DNA of 64,000 nt from the NCBI GenBank assembly GCA_020635535.1, contig JACJZP010000011.1, positions 39,663 through 103,662 on the forward strand. The letters are read 5' to 3'. This DNA is from Flavobacteriales bacterium (GTDB taxonomy: Bacteria; Bacteroidota; Bacteroidia; UBA10329). The notes under the pieces are model-generated. The model was not told the DNA's origin. It saw only the letters and a program-made list of their open reading frames with translations, and searched no databases. Positions 16,454 through 25,033 of the stretch are shown one piece after another (within the stretch, counting starts at the first letter, position 1; each line of letters opens with the position of its first letter). Made by a program: the position numbers and the translations under genes.

Positions 16454-17307
16454 AGGCTGTTCAACAACGAACGGAACCAATTTTCGTCTTCTGAAGCTTC
16501 CAGCTTTTTTATACGCATTTTGGTGATGTCCAACTCCAGTTGCAGCTCAACCCGGTTGCGCACTTCCCAAAGCGTTTCTTCGTCCGTTTTACCCTCATAC
16601 TCCTTGGTTGAAATACGATTTCCGAACGCGTAGAACTGCTTTTCCGGTCGTGGGATCATGGTCGGACCGATTCCTCGAGCCAGCGGGAAAACCGTTTCGC
16701 CATCCTTCAGATACTTCTCCGCAATACCTTTTTCACGAAGCCAGTCTCCGAACTTACTGTCCATGATCTCGTCTCCGTCCATCACAATATCGAACGCATC
16801 TTCCTGTCCTACCTGTGCCACTGTAACAATATCGTAGCCGTTATCAATGGCCATTCGGGCAAAACCTGTTCGTTTTTTCCAGGTGAGGGTGTACTTCTCC
16901 CCTTTGCGCTTGCAGGTTTCCCTTCCTCCACCAGGATAGACCATGATGTGCTCTCCATGCTGCATCATTGCTTCGCAGTTCTCTCGAGTACCACGAACAA
17001 AGCCGAGTTTTGGGGCAAGGTCGCGCCAACCTGGCATCATGTAATGCAGATTGTCTACCAACGAACGCATGAAAATGTCCTTTTCAATATAAAGTTGGGC
17101 AGCCCAAAGCGTTCCGTCCAGCGCGCCCAGAACCGAATGGTTGGTAACGTACATGGCAGGCCTGTCTTTACTTACGTTTTCCATACCATAGAATTCTGGC
17201 TGGAAATAGGCGCGGCCCAAAGCCGTAACGCGTTCTACAAATTCTTTCGATGGTGGGTCAAAATCGGGAGTGTATTCTCCGAGTTGGGGGTCAAGGGATT
17301 CGCTCAT
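16450..17307 (-). CDS. lysophospholipid-type acyltransferase
   Basis: 285 residues. The segment VTNHSVLGALDG is an expanded form of the NHx4D acyltransferase motif, and FVRGTRENCEAM followed by VYPGGGRETCKRKG corresponds to blocks II and III, as in the PlsC/LPLAT superfamily members of the TMEM68 sort. It should transfer an acyl chain from acyl-CoA or acyl-ACP to a lipid or glycerol backbone at the inner membrane face. No transmembrane helix is obvious. Its ATG is only 4 nt after a TATCTTTG promoter box. A second, unrelated-length acyltransferase lies at 24409. Confidence 0.8.
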   Translation of the reverse strand: MSESLDPQLGEYTPDFDPPSKEFVERVTALGRAYFQPEFYGMENVSKDRPAMYVTNHSVLGALDGTLWAAQLYIEKDIFMRSLVDNLHYMMPGWRDLAPKLGFVRGTRENCEAMMQHGEHIMVYPGGGRETCKRKGEKYTLTWKKRTGFARMAIDNGYDIVTVAQVGQEDAFDIVMDGDEIMDSKFGDWLREKGIAEKYLKDGETVFPLARGIGPTMIPRPEKQFYAFGNRISTKEYEGKTDEETLWEVRNRVELQLELDITKMRIKKLEASEDENWFRSLLNSL

Positions 17308-17311
17308 GCCG

Positions 17312-17319
17312 CAAAGATA
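17312..17319 (-). promoter_or_regulatory. -7 box TATCTTTG, 4 nt before the acyltransferase ATG
   Basis: Perfect TAnnTTTG on the minus strand. With the transcription start expected about 5-8 nt downstream, the mRNA would begin at or beside the ATG at 17307, implying a leaderless transcript. Confidence 0.5.
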
Positions 17320-17337
17320 CGACCGAGAAAGTGTTCG

Positions 17338-17979
17338 CTAATAAATGACTGTTACCGTTGTGGTATCAAATGCTTGCACGTATGCTGTTTCGGCAATTTG
17401 ATGCACTCCTCCGTTTTCGTCCACATAGTTGCCGGCAACGCTTATCTGCTGCTCACCGTAAACGGGACAGATGAATACGCTATCAACGTTAGCCCCTTGC
17501 ACAATGGTGTTGCCGCCTGAGCAGCATTCTGTGCAGTTTCCGTTGTTGGCCACCACAGCAAACGTGGCTGTTTGCGACATGTTCTGGTTGATGAGGTGTG
17601 TGGCAATCCAAGCCTTGGGGTCGATGACAAACGTTTCCGAATATGCCGTGCTAAAGGGAACATCATCAGGATTAATGCTGAAACTTTCGTTAAAGTGGGT
17701 TGGGTGCGAAACATCCACTCGGTATGCGTAGAACACGCCTTTTTCCACTTCAATGTAAAATCGGCCACTGGCATCGGTTGTGGCCGAACCCACTATCTCA
17801 AAATTCGGGTTGAACCCGCCATCCGCCCTTTGAACCAGCATCGTTACGCTGGCTCCAGAAACTGCGGCATCAACCCGCTCATCATAAACGGTGCAATCGA
17901 ACATGAAGACATCCGATTTCTTTTTACAGCCGACCATTGTGGTCAACACTAACATTACAGTAACGAGTAGAGTTCTCAT
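17338..17979 (-). CDS. lipoprotein with carboxypeptidase-regulatory-like domain
   Basis: 213 residues, lipobox TTMVGCKKK (Cys18). The mature part has a beta-sandwich motif VSGASVTMLVQRADGG...TTDASGRFYIEV, typical of carboxypeptidase-regulatory or prealbumin-like domains, then a cysteine pair (NCTECCSGG). Function unknown; probably a surface or periplasmic lipoprotein. Its ATG overlaps the TGA of the upstream T9SS-type gene (17976-17979), so the two are one operon. An upstream in-frame start at 18060 is rejected because it lies inside that gene. Confidence 0.72.
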   Translation of the reverse strand: MRTLLVTVMLVLTTMVGCKKKSDVFMFDCTVYDERVDAAVSGASVTMLVQRADGGFNPNFEIVGSATTDASGRFYIEVEKGVFYAYRVDVSHPTHFNESFSINPDDVPFSTAYSETFVIDPKAWIATHLINQNMSQTATFAVVANNGNCTECCSGGNTIVQGANVDSVFICPVYGEQQISVAGNYVDENGGVHQIAETAYVQAFDTTTVTVIY

Positions 17980-18578
17980 TGACCCGAAAAATAGAGCTTT
18001 CCTGTGATGTCTGATTCGGCAACTCCCAAAACTCTGAACACATAAACACCGGCCGGCCAAGTGGTCGGTTCAATCAAAAAATCGTTAGCTATTCGCGAAT
18101 CTTGGTACATGATCTTGCCGGTAATATCAAAAACCTGTATGGTAGCTTCACGATTCCTGTCATTGCTGAAAAGCACCCGGTAGGTGTTCCGCTCAGCATC
18201 CGTAAGCAACAGATAATTCTTTGAACCAAAGTCTTCAAAAAAAGCGGTCACGGTATCTGAAAAACCTTGATAACCCAACTCCAATCGGTAGTGATTGTAG
18301 GCGTTTGGAACCGGAACGGTGTCGAAAAATGTATAGGTCTCATCATCCGTAAAACTTCCGCAAACACCAGGAATGTGGTTTATCTGTTCGAACATGAAAG
18401 AGTCATCTGCCCGATGAACCTTGGTTCCTTGACACTGTTGCCCGCCTTTGATAACCCACTTAAGCAAAACACCATTCGTCTGTTTCACGGCCGAAAAGGA
18501 ACGCAGAATGGGGTGCGGACCTTGCGCCATTCCGAAAAACGGGAGTGCGAGAAAAAAGATGATGGTGATGTTTCGCAT
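17976..18578 (-). CDS. secreted protein with T9SS type A-like C-terminal domain
   Basis: 200 residues: signal peptide (to GMAQG), a fibronectin-like region with cysteines at QQCQGT and GVCGSF, and a C-terminal block from about 125 (NTYRVLFSNDRNREATIQVF, DITGKIMYQ, WPAGVYVFRV). That block matches the pattern of type IX secretion sorting domains, with a strand, a turn containing GK and a P(A)GxY motif. It is likely exported across the outer membrane and held at the surface. The function of the passenger is unknown. Confidence 0.75.
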   Translation of the reverse strand: MRNITIIFFLALPFFGMAQGPHPILRSFSAVKQTNGVLLKWVIKGGQQCQGTKVHRADDSFMFEQINHIPGVCGSFTDDETYTFFDTVPVPNAYNHYRLELGYQGFSDTVTAFFEDFGSKNYLLLTDAERNTYRVLFSNDRNREATIQVFDITGKIMYQDSRIANDFLIEPTTWPAGVYVFRVLGVAESDITGKLYFSGQ

Positions 18579-18654
18579 CAGTGAAATCGAACACCAAAAT
18601 AACCATGGGTTTGCTCAGATGTTGTTGCCCTGCATACATTTTGCTTCCAATTCC

Positions 18655-18662
18655 TACGTTTG
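18655..18662 (+). promoter_or_regulatory. -7 box TACGTTTG, 6 nt before ATG 18669
   Basis: Exact TAnnTTTG match very close to the start codon, again implying a very short or absent leader. No well-spaced -33 TTG found. Confidence 0.45.
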
Positions 18663-18668
18663 CAGCCA

Positions 18669-19070
18669 ATGCGTAAAGACATTCATATACCAAAGGTGAT
18701 TGACGTTTCAATGGCCGTGGTACGCGAAACGGAAGGCCCAGATGCTGAATGGGGCGTTTACCTCATCAATCAGAAAGATGTGGCGTTGAAGAACATCATT
18801 GTGGCCTCGAAGGGATATGGTACGCTCAACGAGCAGGAGGTCAAAACCTCCACACTTCGGCACTTTTTTGATGATCTGGGGGCAAAATCGTTCACAAAAG
18901 TGGAAAAGATCATGCCTGATGTTTTTGGCCTCAATAACGAGTATATGCTCACGTTTTACATCGACCAGATGATCTATGACCGCAAATACATCTTTGTGCC
19001 CGACAGTATTGTGGAAGAAAACCTGATTCAGATACCTTTGATAGACAAGCCAGGAATTTTAATCAAGTAG
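18669..19070 (+). CDS. conserved Bacteroidota protein of unknown function
   Basis: 133 residues, cytoplasmic by sequence (no signal or membrane segment). It looks like a conserved family in this phylum that databases sometimes mislabel as a phenylalanyl-tRNA synthetase subunit; there is no synthetase motif here. Recognisable phrases are VAVVRETEG-like MAVVRETEGPDAEWGVYL, a THxxDxG-like STLRHFFDDLGAKSF and a strongly conserved-looking ending PLIDKPGILIK. The true pheS is at 54056. Start ATG 18669 rather than TTG 18660. Confidence 0.7.
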   Translation: MRKDIHIPKVIDVSMAVVRETEGPDAEWGVYLINQKDVALKNIIVASKGYGTLNEQEVKTSTLRHFFDDLGAKSFTKVEKIMPDVFGLNNEYMLTFYIDQMIYDRKYIFVPDSIVEENLIQIPLIDKPGILIK

Positions 19071-19100
19071 TTAATGGTTATTTGTTATTAAACAGCTAAA

Positions 19101-19132
19101 ACGAATAACCCAATAACGAGTAACCAATAACC
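19101..19132 (+). repeat. degenerate GGTTATT heptamer repeat (reverse orientation)
   Basis: Reads AATAACCCAATAACGAG then TAACCAATAACC, i.e. imperfect copies of GGTTATT on the minus strand. It resembles the perfect array at 48122-48149. It fills most of the gap before the exonuclease gene at 19144. Confidence 0.6.
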
Positions 19133-19143
19133 GCCCAGCGAAA

Positions 19144-19863
19144 ATGCTTAATAACCTCGACCTCACCAAAATTCTGTTTCTCGATATTGAGACGGTGCCT
19201 CAGGTGAGTTCGTATGATAGTTTGGATGAGGAAACCGCCAAGCTTTGGGACGACAAGGCCAATAAGCTTTCTCGGAGCGAGATGACTGGTGAGGAAATGT
19301 TTGAACGTGCTGGGATCTATGCTGAATTTGGAAAGATCATCTGCATTTCAGTGGGTTATTTTGTGCTTCGCGAGGGTGGAAAACGCGAATTCAGAATGCG
19401 GTCTTTCTATGGCGATGAGGAGAAATTGCTGCTTCGCGAATTTGCCGATCTGCTGAATAATCATTTCAGTTCGCCAACACAACTTTTGTGCGCTCACAAT
19501 GGCAAGGAGTTCGACTTTCCATACATTGCCCGAAGACTGGTGGTGAATCGCATTCCGATTCCTGCCATTTTGAATTCGGTGGGTAAAAAGCCATGGGAAG
19601 TTCAGCATCTCGACACCATGGAAATGTGGAAATTCGGTGATTGGAAGAGTTTCACTTCGTTGAAATTGCTCACGCACATTCTCGACATTCCAACACCCAA
19701 AACGGACATTGACGGAAGCGATGTAGCACGGGTTTATTATGAGGAGAACGACCTTGACCGAATTGAACGATATTGCAAACGTGATACATTGGCGGTGGCG
19801 CAATTGCTTTTGCGTTTCCGAGGCGAAGACATACTAACCGATGAGCAAGTGGTAGAAGCATGA
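19144..19863 (+). CDS. DEDD-type 3'-5' exonuclease (ribonuclease H-like)
   Basis: 239 residues of the predicted PolB-like 3'-5' exonuclease family. Exo I is FLDIET (Asp14, Glu16); Exo II is AHNGKEFDFPYIARRL; Exo III is the late YCKRDT segment. These acidic residues bind the two catalytic metals that remove nucleotides from single-stranded ends. No polymerase domain is attached, so it probably acts in repair or RNA processing. Its TGA overlaps the ATG of the next gene (ATGA at 19860). Confidence 0.82.
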   Translation: MLNNLDLTKILFLDIETVPQVSSYDSLDEETAKLWDDKANKLSRSEMTGEEMFERAGIYAEFGKIICISVGYFVLREGGKREFRMRSFYGDEEKLLLREFADLLNNHFSSPTQLLCAHNGKEFDFPYIARRLVVNRIPIPAILNSVGKKPWEVQHLDTMEMWKFGDWKSFTSLKLLTHILDIPTPKTDIDGSDVARVYYEENDLDRIERYCKRDTLAVAQLLLRFRGEDILTDEQVVEA

Positions 19864-20330
19864 AAAAGTTGGTTTACATCATAGTTGCAATTGCGCTGGT
19901 TTCCTGCGGTGAGCAGAAAAGTACGGTAACAGATGTGATCGGAAGCGGACATTTCCGTGGAAACGAGATCGGTGACAAGCGTGAAAAAGTGGAAAAGCAT
20001 GCGGCAGTAGACAACATCGTTAACCGAACCGAGGCTTCCATAAACTGCGAACTGACCGTTGACGATATTGAGCTATTGGCACGCTACGATTTCGACCAAG
20101 AAGCGCTCTACTCCATTCAAGCAGACATGTTCTTTCCTGACACTTCAGAGATGAACGCATTTCAAGGTCAACTTATTAAACATTACAACGCCAAGTACGG
20201 AGAAGTAAATATGGATGGAGGCTTCCTGGTGTGGCAGGAAGAAGGAAAGGTGGAGTTCACCTTGGCGGATGAGAGCATTGAATTCGGACAGCCGAAACTC
20301 TCCCTCACAATCTATAATTTTGACTACTGA
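19860..20330 (+). CDS. small lipoprotein of unknown function
   Basis: 156 residues with a clear lipobox ALVSCGEQ (Cys16). The mature part is acidic and mixed alpha/beta; no known motif. Coupled to the exonuclease by ATGA, which looks like compaction rather than shared function because one protein is envelope and the other cytoplasmic. Confidence 0.7.
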   Translation: MKKLVYIIVAIALVSCGEQKSTVTDVIGSGHFRGNEIGDKREKVEKHAAVDNIVNRTEASINCELTVDDIELLARYDFDQEALYSIQADMFFPDTSEMNAFQGQLIKHYNAKYGEVNMDGGFLVWQEEGKVEFTLADESIEFGQPKLSLTIYNFDY

Positions 20331-20342
20331 TCAAACAAGCAC

Positions 20343-22160
20343 ATGGCTGAGAACAAATTGCTGGAGATAAAGAACCTCGTTACCGAGTTTCGAACGGATG
20401 GAGAAGTAGTGAAGGCGGTAAACGATGTGAGCTTCACATTGAATCGCGGAGAGACAATCGGAATTGTGGGCGAGTCCGGTTCTGGAAAGTCCGTTACATC
20501 ACTTTCAGTAATGCGTTTGATTCCAAACCCTCCAGGGAAAATTGCCGGAGGCGAGATCATTTTCCATAAGAATGATGGTTCTACAACCGACCTGACCAAG
20601 ATCAGCGAGAAGGAAATGCGCGCTATTCGCGGCAATGACATTGCAATGATCTTCCAAGAGCCAATGACCTCGCTGAACCCCGTTTTCACCTGTGGAGATC
20701 AAGTAATGGAGGCTATTCTGCTGCATCAGAAGGTTAGCAAGAAAGAAGCGAAAGCCCTAACAATTGAGCTCTTCAAGGAAGTACAACTTCCAAGGCCAGA
20801 AGCCATTTTTGATCAGTATCCGCATCAGATCTCTGGTGGACAGAAGCAACGGGTTATGATCGCCATGGCCATGAGTTGCAATCCGAGTATTCTGATTGCA
20901 GATGAGCCGACCACTGCGTTGGATGTAACGGTTCAGCAAACCATTCTCGACCTGATGCTGAAACTGCAGCGCGAGCACGATATGGGCATCATGTTCATTA
21001 CACACGACCTTGGTGTCATTGCCGAGTTGGCAGACAAGGTTGTTGTTATGTACAAAGGCAAGATCGTTGAGCAAGGACCCGTTCTGGAGATTTTCTCCAA
21101 TCCGCAACATCCGTATACAAAAGGGTTATTGGCCTGTCGTCCGCCATTGGATGTTCGTTTGAAGCGTTTGCCAATTGTTTCCGACTTCATGAAGGTCGAT
21201 GATCAAGGTAACATTCAGGAAATTGAGCAAAGCGTAACGGAAGCCACCGAGAAAGAAATCCAAACGGAAGCAGAACGCACAAAGGACCACGAGGAAATGT
21301 ACGCCAAGGAACCCGTGCTCAAGATCAAGAACCTAAAAACATACTTCCCCCTCAAGAAGAATTTCTTCGGAAAAGTGACCGAGGAAGTGAAGGCGGTTGA
21401 TGATGTGACCTTTGACGTTTATCCGGGAGAAACACTCGGACTTGTTGGGGAATCTGGCTGCGGCAAGACCACTCTTGGAAGAACCGTTCTACGCTTGGTT
21501 GACCCAACAGATGGCGAGGTCATTTTCAAGGGAAAGCCGCTGCATTCCATGAGCACCGAAGAGCTTCGTGAGGTTCGGAAAGACATCCAGATCATTTTCC
21601 AGGATCCCTATTCATCGCTCAACCCGCGTATTACGGTTGGCGATGCCATTATGGAGCCCATGAAAGTGCATAAGCTTTATTCAAACGACAAAGAGCGCAA
21701 GGAAAAAGTGATGGAACTGCTGGAGCGGGTTGGTCTATTGCCCGTCCATTTTTACCGCTATCCGCATGAATTCTCTGGTGGTCAGCGCCAGCGTATATGT
21801 ATTGCCCGGGCATTGGCTTTACGCCCGCAGTTCATCATTTGCGATGAATCTGTTTCTGCATTGGACGTTTCCGTGCAGGCTCAGGTTTTGAACCTGCTGA
21901 ACGAGTTGAAGCGTGACTTCGATTTCACGTACATTTTCATCTCACACGACCTTTCTGTTGTGAAGTTCATGAGCGACCGCATGGTGGTAATGAACAAAGG
22001 TGTGGTTGAGGAAATGGGCGATGCCGACCAGATCTACTCCAATCCACAAACGGAGTACACCAAAAAGCTGATTGCAGCCATTCCGAAAGGACGGTTGGAA
22101 GACATTGAGGCTTCGATCAAAGAGAAGGAGGAGTGGCGCTCTGGTGTTGCCGCCAGTTGA
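20343..22160 (+). CDS. fused oligopeptide/dipeptide ABC transporter ATPase (DppD-DppF type)
   Basis: 605 residues made of two complete ABC ATPases. The first has Walker A GESGSGKS, signature SGGQKQR and Walker B LIADEPTTALD; the second has GESGCGKT, SGGQRQR and IICDESVSALD. Each has the C-terminal oligopeptide-transporter extension (NPQHPYTKGLL and NPQTEYTKKLI), so this is the fused form of DppD and DppF. It powers peptide or nickel-like substrate import. No permease or binding protein is present in the window, so its partners are encoded elsewhere. Confidence 0.92.
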   Translation: MAENKLLEIKNLVTEFRTDGEVVKAVNDVSFTLNRGETIGIVGESGSGKSVTSLSVMRLIPNPPGKIAGGEIIFHKNDGSTTDLTKISEKEMRAIRGNDIAMIFQEPMTSLNPVFTCGDQVMEAILLHQKVSKKEAKALTIELFKEVQLPRPEAIFDQYPHQISGGQKQRVMIAMAMSCNPSILIADEPTTALDVTVQQTILDLMLKLQREHDMGIMFITHDLGVIAELADKVVVMYKGKIVEQGPVLEIFSNPQHPYTKGLLACRPPLDVRLKRLPIVSDFMKVDDQGNIQEIEQSVTEATEKEIQTEAERTKDHEEMYAKEPVLKIKNLKTYFPLKKNFFGKVTEEVKAVDDVTFDVYPGETLGLVGESGCGKTTLGRTVLRLVDPTDGEVIFKGKPLHSMSTEELREVRKDIQIIFQDPYSSLNPRITVGDAIMEPMKVHKLYSNDKERKEKVMELLERVGLLPVHFYRYPHEFSGGQRQRICIARALALRPQFIICDESVSALDVSVQAQVLNLLNELKRDFDFTYIFISHDLSVVKFMSDRMVVMNKGVVEEMGDADQIYSNPQTEYTKKLIAAIPKGRLEDIEASIKEKEEWRSGVAAS

Positions 22161-22208
22161 GTTATCAATTTTTAACGTCCATTCGTTAACATTTCACCCA
22201 AACCCGTG

Positions 22209-22238
22209 TTGTGGAGAAGAAGTGCGCATATAATTTTG
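22209..22238 (+). promoter_or_regulatory. promoter TTG-N19-TAATTTTG upstream of OmpA lipoprotein
   Basis: TTG at 22209-22211, 19-bp spacer, TAATTTTG at 22231-22238: the textbook Bacteroidota promoter, and one of the best in the window. Unlike most here it gives a leader of about 17-20 nt before ATG 22262. Confidence 0.7.
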
Positions 22239-22261
22239 CGCGCAAATTCCGTTACAGAAAC

Positions 22262-23116
22262 ATGAGACATTACATCATACTTGCCCTGACAGCCGTGTTG
22301 TTCACATCATGCGTGTCAACCAAAAAGCATAATGCTCTTAGCGATGAATACGTTGGGCTGAAAAACATCCACGAGAAGAACCTTTCTGACCTTGCCCGTG
22401 CACAACATGAACTGGTTTCGCTGAAAAAACAGGTGCAACGAGACAGCTTGGAATTGGCCCGTCTTCGTGCTCAGAACGACCGCTTGGTAAGCAACATGGG
22501 CGAGATGGCCACCCTCTCCAAGAAAGAAGCTGAAAACTTGGAGAAATCGTTGGAAAAGATCAACGAGAAAGACATGCACATTAAGCGTTTGCAAGACGCA
22601 ATTGACCGTAAGGATTCGGTAACGTTTGCCCTGGTAACCAGCATCAAAGGAGCCATTGGCGACCTGAATGATGAGGATATTCAGATTCAGGTAGATAAAG
22701 GAGCTGTGTTCGTTTCCATCTCTGACAAGTTCCTTTTTAAAAGCGGCAGCTACAACCTGAACAGCAGCGCTAAGACGATCATTTCTAAAGTGGCCAAGAT
22801 CCTTGAATCGAAACCGGATTTTGAAGTGATGGTTGAGGGACACACCGACAATGTTTCTTACCGCAAAGGCGAACTGTTGGACAACTGGGACCTGAGTACT
22901 AAACGTGCTACTTCCATTGTGCGTGTGCTTCAGGAAGACTTCAAGATCGACCCTGCGCGTATGACTGCTGCCGGTCGTTCAGAATATGTTCCATTGACCG
23001 AGAACGAAACACCGGAAGGCCGTGCTGCCAACCGAAGAACACGCATCATTATCCTTCCAAAATTGGATCAGTTCTATGGAATGATCGAAGAAGGTTTGAA
23101 AGAGGCTGAGGAGTAA
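22262..23116 (+). CDS. OmpA-family peptidoglycan-binding lipoprotein
   Basis: 284 residues: lipoprotein signal (lipobox FTSCVS), a long coiled coil (about 30-120, heptads rich in Leu/Lys/Glu), then an OmpA C-terminal domain with VEGHTDNVSY and GRAANRRTRI, the segments that bind diaminopimelate in peptidoglycan. It tethers the outer membrane to the cell wall. Start ATG 22262 matches the lipobox; an earlier in-frame start at 22211 would lie within the promoter. Confidence 0.88.
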   Translation: MRHYIILALTAVLFTSCVSTKKHNALSDEYVGLKNIHEKNLSDLARAQHELVSLKKQVQRDSLELARLRAQNDRLVSNMGEMATLSKKEAENLEKSLEKINEKDMHIKRLQDAIDRKDSVTFALVTSIKGAIGDLNDEDIQIQVDKGAVFVSISDKFLFKSGSYNLNSSAKTIISKVAKILESKPDFEVMVEGHTDNVSYRKGELLDNWDLSTKRATSIVRVLQEDFKIDPARMTAAGRSEYVPLTENETPEGRAANRRTRIIILPKLDQFYGMIEEGLKEAEE

Positions 23117-23140
23117 ATGAACGAGTACATATTTGCATAG

Positions 23141-23166
23141 AGCGGGGTTAGAAGCCCCGCTTTTTA
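23141..23166 (+). terminator. intrinsic terminator after the OmpA gene
   Basis: Stem AGCGGGG (23141-23147) pairs with CCCCGCT (23155-23161) around a 7-nt loop and runs into TTTTTATTT. A strong Rho-independent terminator, 25 bp after the OmpA stop. Confidence 0.85.
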
Positions 23167-23236
23167 TTTGCTACCACCAACAAAACTGTTCCGTTCGGGT
23201 TACGGTTGTAATGCCCACCTTTGCGGCCATCCATCC

Positions 23237-24412
23237 ATGACCAAACAACTTTCCTACTTGCTGGCGTTTGTCAAGTTCACGCACATCATGGATTTCATGA
23301 TCATGATGCCGCTTGGCCCACAGCTTGAGCGTATTTGGGAAATCACCGCCCAGGAATTCGGGCTGTTGGTTGCCGCATACACGTTCAGTGCTGGTATAGT
23401 TGGGTTGCTCGGTTCGTTCTTTATGGACCGCTTCGACCGTAAGCATGCGCTGTTGTTTCTGTACACGGGTTTCCTGATCGGGACGTTTGCCTGCGCCATT
23501 TCCAATACATACGAGATGCTGCTCATTGCGCGCTGTGGAACTGGGGCTTTCGGTGGCCTGCTTGGTGCCACGGTACTTTCCATTGTTGGCGACCTGACAC
23601 CGCTTGAAAAACGCTCCGAGACCATGGGGGTAATCATGGCGGCTTTCTCTGCGGCTTCTGTTTTCGGTGTTCCGTTCGGGTTGTTCTTGGCCAATCAGTT
23701 CGGCTGGCAATCCCCATTCATTTTCTTAGGCGTGGTAGGCATTCCAGTATTGTTTACCAGCATTAAGATGATGCCGAACGTACAGGGTCATATTTCCAAG
23801 GCGCAGCAAAACCCAATGATGCTGTTCTCGGAAATGATCGTTAAGCGCAACGCACTGACCGCGCACGTTTTCATTGTTCTGTTGATGTTGGGCCAGTTCA
23901 GTGTCATCACATTCATTGCGCCCTACATGGTTTCCAATGTCGGTTTTACCGAAGGTGAGCTGGCCTACATTTATTTGGCCGGTGGTTTTGTGACCTTCTT
24001 CTCATCGCCTTGGTTCGGAAAGTTGGCCGACAAGCACGGGCAATTCAAATTCTTTGTGGCTGTAACGCTATTGTCGTTGATTCCGCTTTGGATCATCACC
24101 AATTTGCCCAAGATGAATCTTTACGCGGTTATTGTCATCACAAGTTTCATGTTCATTCTAATCTCTGGTAGGATTATTCCGGCAATGACCATGATTACCT
24201 CAAGTGTGCGACCAGAAAGGCGCGGTGGGTTTATGAGCATCAATTCTGCCATTCAACAGTTAGGTGCTGGAACTGCAAGTTATGTGGCGGGAGTAATTGT
24301 GGTGAAAACGGCCTCTGGCGAGTATCAGGACTATGACCTTGTCGGATACTTGGCCATTACCGCTTCAATTATTGCCATACTGATTGCCAGCAGGTTGCGC
24401 GCGGTTTCTTAA
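23237..24412 (+). CDS. MFS transporter (AraJ/sugar-efflux type)
   Basis: 391 residues with about 12 membrane helices. The loop 2-3 motif is DRFDRKHALL, close to the MFS signature GxxxDRxGRR, with a related GKLADKHGQFKF in the second half. Family resemblance is to the AraJ-like efflux permeases (DHA1 type). Substrate unknown. ATG 23237 is chosen because the first helix begins directly after it; the upstream TTG frame to 23168 would overlap the terminator. Stop shares TTAA with the convergent acyltransferase. Confidence 0.82.
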   Translation: MTKQLSYLLAFVKFTHIMDFMIMMPLGPQLERIWEITAQEFGLLVAAYTFSAGIVGLLGSFFMDRFDRKHALLFLYTGFLIGTFACAISNTYEMLLIARCGTGAFGGLLGATVLSIVGDLTPLEKRSETMGVIMAAFSAASVFGVPFGLFLANQFGWQSPFIFLGVVGIPVLFTSIKMMPNVQGHISKAQQNPMMLFSEMIVKRNALTAHVFIVLLMLGQFSVITFIAPYMVSNVGFTEGELAYIYLAGGFVTFFSSPWFGKLADKHGQFKFFVAVTLLSLIPLWIITNLPKMNLYAVIVITSFMFILISGRIIPAMTMITSSVRPERRGGFMSINSAIQQLGAGTASYVAGVIVVKTASGEYQDYDLVGYLAITASIIAILIASRLRAVS

Positions 24413-24993
24413 GCGTAACGCTGATCAATGGCGAATTTCTCAGGGTGCTTGGGCGCAATGTCTTTGTAAAATGCCATGATCTTTCTGAGATCGGCATCCA
24501 TATCGCCAGAAGGATGAATGATCGGTCCTACGCCAGCGTGTTTGCGCTTGTAATCCAAATAGCCCAATGCAATTGGAACACCAGCCCCAACCGCTACATG
24601 ATAAAAGCCGGTTTTCCATTCGGTTCTTAACGAACGCGTTCCCTCAGGCGTAACCATCATGGCCAGCGTTTGATGTTCATCAAACAACTCGATCATAGCT
24701 TCGGTCATGCTTTTGCGAGGTTCGCCCGGTTGCTTCGGACTGCGGTCAATTCCCAAACCGCCCATTGCTTTAACCAACCAACCGAAAGGCGGACGCAACC
24801 ATTCTTTCTTGATGGTGAACCGCAACGGAATTCCCATCAGGTAAAAAGCGGCTCGTGCGTAAACCAGGTCCCAGTTACTCGTATGAGGAGAGGCTATGAT
24901 AACACAGCGTTGAACTTCAGGAGGAATGTTTTGATTGTCATCCTTGGTCCAGCCGCTGAGGAAAAAGATGAGTTTAGAAATAATGGTTCCCAT
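24409..24993 (-). CDS. 1-acyl-glycerol-phosphate-type acyltransferase
   Basis: 194 residues, PlsC-superfamily. Catalytic motif HTSNWD (H-x4-D) near residue 52, acyl-acceptor loop around IKKEWLRPPFG, and the PEGTRS glycerophosphate-binding motif. It likely acylates a lysophospholipid at the inner membrane. It is shorter than usual but has all core motifs. ATG 24993 lies 5 nt downstream of a TACATTTG box; the longer frame to 25080 runs into the neighbouring gene. Confidence 0.85.
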   Translation of the reverse strand: MGTIISKLIFFLSGWTKDDNQNIPPEVQRCVIIASPHTSNWDLVYARAAFYLMGIPLRFTIKKEWLRPPFGWLVKAMGGLGIDRSPKQPGEPRKSMTEAMIELFDEHQTLAMMVTPEGTRSLRTEWKTGFYHVAVGAGVPIALGYLDYKRKHAGVGPIIHPSGDMDADLRKIMAFYKDIAPKHPEKFAIDQRYA

Positions 24994-24998
24994 GCGGC

Positions 24999-25027
24999 CA
25001 AATGTAGTAACCGTGTGGTTTTGACAA
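24999..25027 (-). promoter_or_regulatory. promoter TTG-N18-TACATTTG for the acyltransferase
   Basis: On the minus strand, TTG (25027-25025), 18-bp spacer, TACATTTG (25006-24999), then the ATG 5 nt later. Complete promoter, leaderless or nearly so; it sits inside the 3' end of the TlpA-like gene. Confidence 0.62.
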
Positions 25028-25033
25028 TTGATG

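Noticed and set aside
18669..19070. Second phenylalanyl-tRNA synthetase subunit
   Set aside because: No synthetase motif; such labels in this family appear to be database mislabels. The true pheS is at 54056.
22172..22189. Inverted repeat TTAACG/CGTTAA after the ABC ATPase as a terminator
   Set aside because: Short A/T stem with no T-tract following.
23168..23237. Longer N-terminus for the MFS transporter from a TTG
   Set aside because: Would start inside the OmpA terminator tail; ATG 23237 fits the first helix.
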